The notes under the pieces are model-generated. The model had not been told where the DNA came from. It made no database searches and saw only the letters and a program-made list of their open reading frames with translations. From Gracilaria caudata (taxonomy: Eukaryota > Rhodophyta > Florideophyceae > Gracilariales > Gracilariaceae): a stretch of 11,145 nucleotides of DNA. Shown here one piece after another: positions 8,846 to 11,145 of the stretch. Positions within the stretch are counted from its first letter, which is position 1, and each line of letters opens with the position of its first letter. The stretch lies in the NCBI GenBank assembly GCA_030374735.1, contig JASCIV010000859.1, positions 1 to 11,145 on the forward strand, in the 5' to 3' direction. The translations under genes were made by a program, and so were the position numbers.

Positions 8846-9520
8846 CTGCTTAGCGAGACTTAGATCGTATTCAGATACGTCATTCCTGCCTCTGACATAA
8901 ACTTAACGACCAGAGGTACGGCTGAAAGAACTTTGTTGCTCAGAAAAATGATGTGTGGAAGAAATTAGATCATTTTGAGTTCTGAGACAAGAAGTTATAT
9001 CATCGGCATCGCAAGCATATCCATTTCGGCTTTCCATGGGTCTTGACGATACGGTTTGAGAAAAATGACCACCTCTAGCAAGCTGTGGCGAAGTCTGAAT
9101 ATTTTCAGTTAACCTTTTCGCGCCTGAGTTCCAGAGGCCATCGTGAGGCATCTTGCAATGAGAAATACTGGTTGCGCAACATTTTATACCAGAGCATGTA
9201 TAAGTTCTTATTGTCACCTGTACACGATCACCAAGTAAAAAAACCGAAGATTTTCTCGTCGCCTAAGCCCTCATTGAATAAGGTGAACTTACACAAAGTG
9301 CTCCTTCGCTTAAACCATATCCGTGAGGATTAATGAATAAAGCGAATCCCTCTTCCTCTGTCGGAATATATTGGGGTGGTTCATTAAATACCTCAACTCG
9401 TTTCGCCAAAATATTCGAAGATATCTTGTACAGTCCCTCATGTTTCTCGAACAGACCATCGCACATCCGTGACTCGGAAAGGTTAGGCACATCAGGAGAG
9501 ACCAAATCGTGCACTTCCAT
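8846..9520 (-). CDS. Probable 5' exons of the MULE transposase gene (unknown N-terminal region)
   Basis: The start is ATG at 9520 in a good context (G at -3 and at +4). Exon 1 (9520-9293, 76 codons) ends at a consensus GTAAGT donor, and exon 2 (9217-8846) is entered in phase 0, giving GYGLSEGALC joined to VTIRTYTCSGIKCC. The exon 2 frame contains a TAA at 8905-8903, then continues in the same frame (VYVRGRNDVSEYDLSLAKQ) to the next splice donor. It therefore looks like one broken codon or an unrecognised small intron. I recognise no domain. Residues about 45-110 contain several Cys and His (CSGIKCCATSISHCKMPHDG), which might bind zinc. The link to the catalytic exons rests on strand, spacing and splice phase. 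A separate small gene is the alternative. Confidence 0.5.
9218..9292 (-). other. Probable 75-base intron with consensus donor
   Basis: GTAAGT begins at 9292 on the minus strand and GTACAG ends at 9218. A run of eight T (comp. 9237-9245) lies upstream of the acceptor as a pyrimidine tract. Both boundaries are phase 0, and the next exon continues open for over 100 codons. This is among the most convincing introns in the window. Confidence 0.65.
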
Positions 9521-9780
9521 CGCTTGAAATACAGTACGACAAGTGAAACCCAATCAAAGCGAGAGTAACGCGAAACAATTTTTCCAACCACCGATGAAAG
9601 AAACTAGAAATCCGGGCAGTGAGAGGCAGGGCTTGACTGGTTGTTTAACTTTCAGCAGAACTTAGTTGCGATGACCCTCAAACAGCTTAAGAGTAACACT
9701 TTCTTACACTGAGACTTGTGTAACGGAAACTAGTTAGTATCGATTTTAAATCAAAAACATGTGCAGAGAAGTATTCCCGT

Positions 9781-9793
9781 TATAGTGCACCGT
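9781..9793 (+). repeat. Left terminal inverted repeat core
   Basis: TATAGTGCACCGT is a perfect 13-base inverted match to 10252-10264. Two further GTGCA motifs follow within 40 bases. Confidence 0.75.
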
Positions 9794-9932
9794 TAGTATA
9801 GTGCATTAGCGATATGGTGCACCCCTCAACGGTCCTCCAGAAAACTGTATACATGTACACGTATCAAATATTAGAGGGAGCGATTACCACCAAACAGAAG
9901 GGCAATATTACTGTAATGGAGGTGGAGAAGGC

Positions 9933-10051
9933 GTAAGTTCGTCTCGAGGAAGCTTTCGAAGAGCCTACGATTGAAGAAAACTGGGTGCCAACCTCTAAAA
10001 CCAATCACACCACTATCCCGGACAGTGGTGTGATTTGTTTTTTTGTTTAAG
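9933..10051 (+). other. Probable 119-base intron in the pogo-like remnant
   Basis: Donor GTAAGT lies at 9933, and acceptor AAG ends at 10051 after a T-rich tract (TTTGTTTTTTTGTTT). It is phase 0 on both sides and bypasses in-frame stops. It contains the hairpin at 10003-10035. Confidence 0.5.
10003..10035. repeat. Perfect 12-base-pair hairpin followed by a T-run
   Basis: AATCACACCACT (10003-10014) pairs exactly with AGTGGTGTGATT (10024-10035) around a 9-base loop, and a T-rich run follows. In this eukaryotic setting the run is better read as the pyrimidine tract of a 3' splice site than as a bacterial terminator. Confidence 0.7.
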
Positions 10052-10251
10052 GATATTGAGTTTGTCGCGCAACAGTTCAGACTGGATGCAGTTTCTGGCT
10101 TGTTAAATCGCGCAACGCGCACCATGCTCGAGGCCCGCCGCGAGCGGGTTGTCAAACTTCGTCAGACGCAGGTGTCCAAGTACTTCAAGTAAATTTCTTT
10201 ACTCCTTAGAATGCACTACCCTTTTAGTGCACTGGAATCCTCTTTTACACG

Positions 10252-10264
10252 ACGGTGCACTATA
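10252..10264 (-). repeat. Right terminal inverted repeat core
   Basis: ACGGTGCACTATA is a perfect inverted copy of 9781-9793. Two more inverted GTGCA motifs lie on its inner side (10211-10231). Confidence 0.75.
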
Positions 10265-10285
10265 GAGGGGGTTCCACCGTAACGG

Positions 10286-10780
10286 ATTGCTAATTCATTT
10301 TGATATGTAATTCATACGAAAAAGAACTGTTTGATTACATTAAAACGGTATAATGTATTTGAGGAGAATGCGATTTGTGTCCAAGTAAGTAAAAATTTGT
10401 AAATTAGAGAGAAAAAGTTTGTAATTCATTCAAGATAATACAAAGATTATATCGATTATATTTGGAAGACATCTGTTCTAATAAATTCGTAGATATATTT
10501 TTATGAGGTATTTTATTGTTTAAGAGTTTCGATTGGTGCAAAAAATTATGTTTTACGAATCTTTGTTGTAATAACTTACTGGCTTTTATATTATTTTATA
10601 ATTATTTATTTGAGTTCATACTACAAACTATTTTTGTTTATTGTTTATGTACGTGATGGAAATGATCAGATTATGGAATTGCGAACATAACAACCGCTGT
10701 CATCAAAGCTGTCGAGTGCAATTGCACCTGTTACTGTAATTTAGGTTTTTATTTTTATAAAACTGTAAAGTTTTGGGTGC
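10286..10780. other. Strongly AT-rich block without a gene
   Basis: Base composition drops to very AT-rich directly outside the right end of the pogo-like element and returns to normal near 10780. No open frame of note is seen. TGTAATTCAT occurs twice (10306-10315 and 10420-10429), and a perfect 12-base palindrome lies at 10716-10727. It may be intergenic DNA, a degenerate element or a regulatory region. Confidence 0.5.
10716..10727. repeat. Perfect palindrome GTGCAATTGCAC
   Basis: This is a 12-base perfect inverted repeat with no spacer, in an AT-rich setting. It contains the GTGCA word found repeatedly in the pogo-like element's ends. It could be a dimeric protein-binding site or coincidence. 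Confidence 0.6.
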
Positions 10781-11145
10781 TACTTACGTCCTCACTCAGT
10801 TTGGGTGGTAGTTACCTTGGGTATAGGGTCCATTTCACACCCTTTATAAGCTCCGCTTTGCGATCAAATTTTCAATTTCATCGATGGGAACATACAGTGA
10901 CAACAGGCGCATGTGCGCTCAATCTGTTTCGGGCCTGCTCTTCAGAGAGAGCTCTTTCGGCCCTTCGTTTGCAATTAGTTTTTGCTCGTCACAATTGTAA
11001 TTTTGATCCTGATTTAAATAAGTTCGGTAGCGCTTTGTTAGGATATCCCGCACGTGCCCTCCAATGCCCGCCGTCCAACTCGGACAACCGCGCAACACCC
11101 CCTCCTCCATTCAGGTGTAGTGGCTCCCTGCAAACGCTCTAGAGG
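10781..11145. other. Segment with TATA-like box, no supportable gene
   Basis: The composition becomes more GC-rich than the preceding block. TTTATAAG at 10843-10850 resembles a TATA box on the plus strand. A plus-strand frame is open to 11142 but has no ATG near its start (it begins with GTG at 10777) and no recognisable motif. The segment could be the promoter end of a gene or element lying beyond the window, such as a long terminal repeat, which cannot be tested here. Confidence 0.3.

Larger units (their letters stand above)
9810..10192 (+). pseudogene. Remnant of a pogo-like transposase C-terminus (two exons)
   Basis: An open stretch 9810-9932 (41 codons after a TAG) ends at a GTAAGT donor. 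The frame resumes in phase 0 at 10052 after an acceptor TTTGTTTAAG and runs to TAA at 10190-10192. The last exon reads DIEFVAQQFRLDAVSGLLNR, then basic residues and QTQVSKYFK at the very end. QTQVSKYF fits the PCNA-interacting (PIP) box consensus Q-x-x-hydrophobic-x-x-aromatic-aromatic. Such a motif at the C-terminus is known for the Drosophila pogo transposase. There is no start codon and no catalytic domain, so the element would need a transposase from elsewhere. The upstream exon has no recognisable motif. Confidence 0.5.
9777..10285. mobile_element. Short pogo/Tigger-like element (non-autonomous)
   Basis: Inverted ends: CCGTTA at 9777 pairs with TAACGG ending at 10285. Inside these, TATAGTGCACCGT (9781-9793) has a perfect inverted copy, ACGGTGCACTATA (10252-10264). 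If the outermost TA on each side is the target duplication, as Tc1/mariner/pogo elements create, the element is 9783-10262. Each end carries three GTGCA-type motifs (left TAGTGCACC, TAGTGCATT, TGGTGCACC), a pattern suited to transposase binding. At about 0.5 kb it is too short for a full transposase but holds a C-terminal remnant. The pogo assignment comes from the TA-flanked ends together with the remnant's terminal motif. Confidence 0.6.

Noticed and set aside
1027..8905. Possible altered genetic code, because in-frame TAG and TAA codons interrupt coding frames
   Set aside because: The interruptions are few, involve different stop codons, and each is explained as well by an intron or a single mutation. 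Other genes end normally at standard stops.
10003..10050. Hairpin plus T-run resembling a bacterial intrinsic terminator
   Set aside because: The window is clearly eukaryotic by its introns and transposon types, and the T-run works better as a splice-acceptor pyrimidine tract.
9871..10155. 94-codon minus-strand open frame inside the pogo-like element
   Set aside because: It lies opposite the better-supported plus-strand exon remnant, crosses its intron and hairpin, and shows no motif.
10777..11142. 121-codon plus-strand open frame at the right edge
   Set aside because: It starts with GTG, lacks an early ATG and any motif, and ends in low-complexity Pro/Ser sequence.

Overview
The window looks like nuclear DNA from a eukaryote with small spliceosomal introns. 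No ribosome-binding-site-spaced operons are visible. Reading frames are interrupted by short GT...AG stretches of about 58 to 128 bases that join in phase, several with GTAAGT-type donors. The content is almost entirely transposon-derived. Tnp2/Plavaka-type transposases are best known from fungi and also occur in some algae, so a fungus or a compact-intron alga fits best. The species cannot be fixed from the sequence.

Layout. Bases 1-816 hold no confident gene. A long minus-strand gene (about 817-3832) encodes a Tnp2/Plavaka-type (CACTA superfamily) transposase with a well-kept family architecture. It has a probable 58-base intron near the 5' end and an in-frame TAG, after which the same frame stays open for another 69 codons. 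A plus-strand gene (4395-6148, two exons) starts head-to-head with it across a short shared 5' region. It encodes a 541-residue, nucleus-bound-looking, highly basic protein of unknown family, and a partner or accessory role to the transposase is a hypothesis. A gene-free stretch (6149-6966) contains diverged GGCC-rich repeats.

From 9520 down to 6967 on the minus strand lies a probable multi-exon Mutator-like (MULE) transposase gene. Its DDE residues (DGTF, TDFE, NES) and C..H motif are all present. One in-frame TAA inside the catalytic core is probably intronic, and a second TAA upstream is not explained. Upstream of it, 9777-10285 is a short pogo/Tigger-like element. It has GTGCA-rich inverted ends and a two-exon remnant of a transposase C-terminus that finishes in a PCNA-binding-like motif. 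The last kilobase is a strongly AT-rich block followed by a more GC-rich segment with a TATA-like box but no supportable gene.

Thus three DNA transposon types (Tnp2/Plavaka, MULE, pogo-like) lie side by side in 11 kb. No host metabolic gene, RNA gene or CRISPR array was seen. The most interesting item is the divergent pair of Tnp2 transposase and unknown basic protein, which share a nearly identical coding motif.
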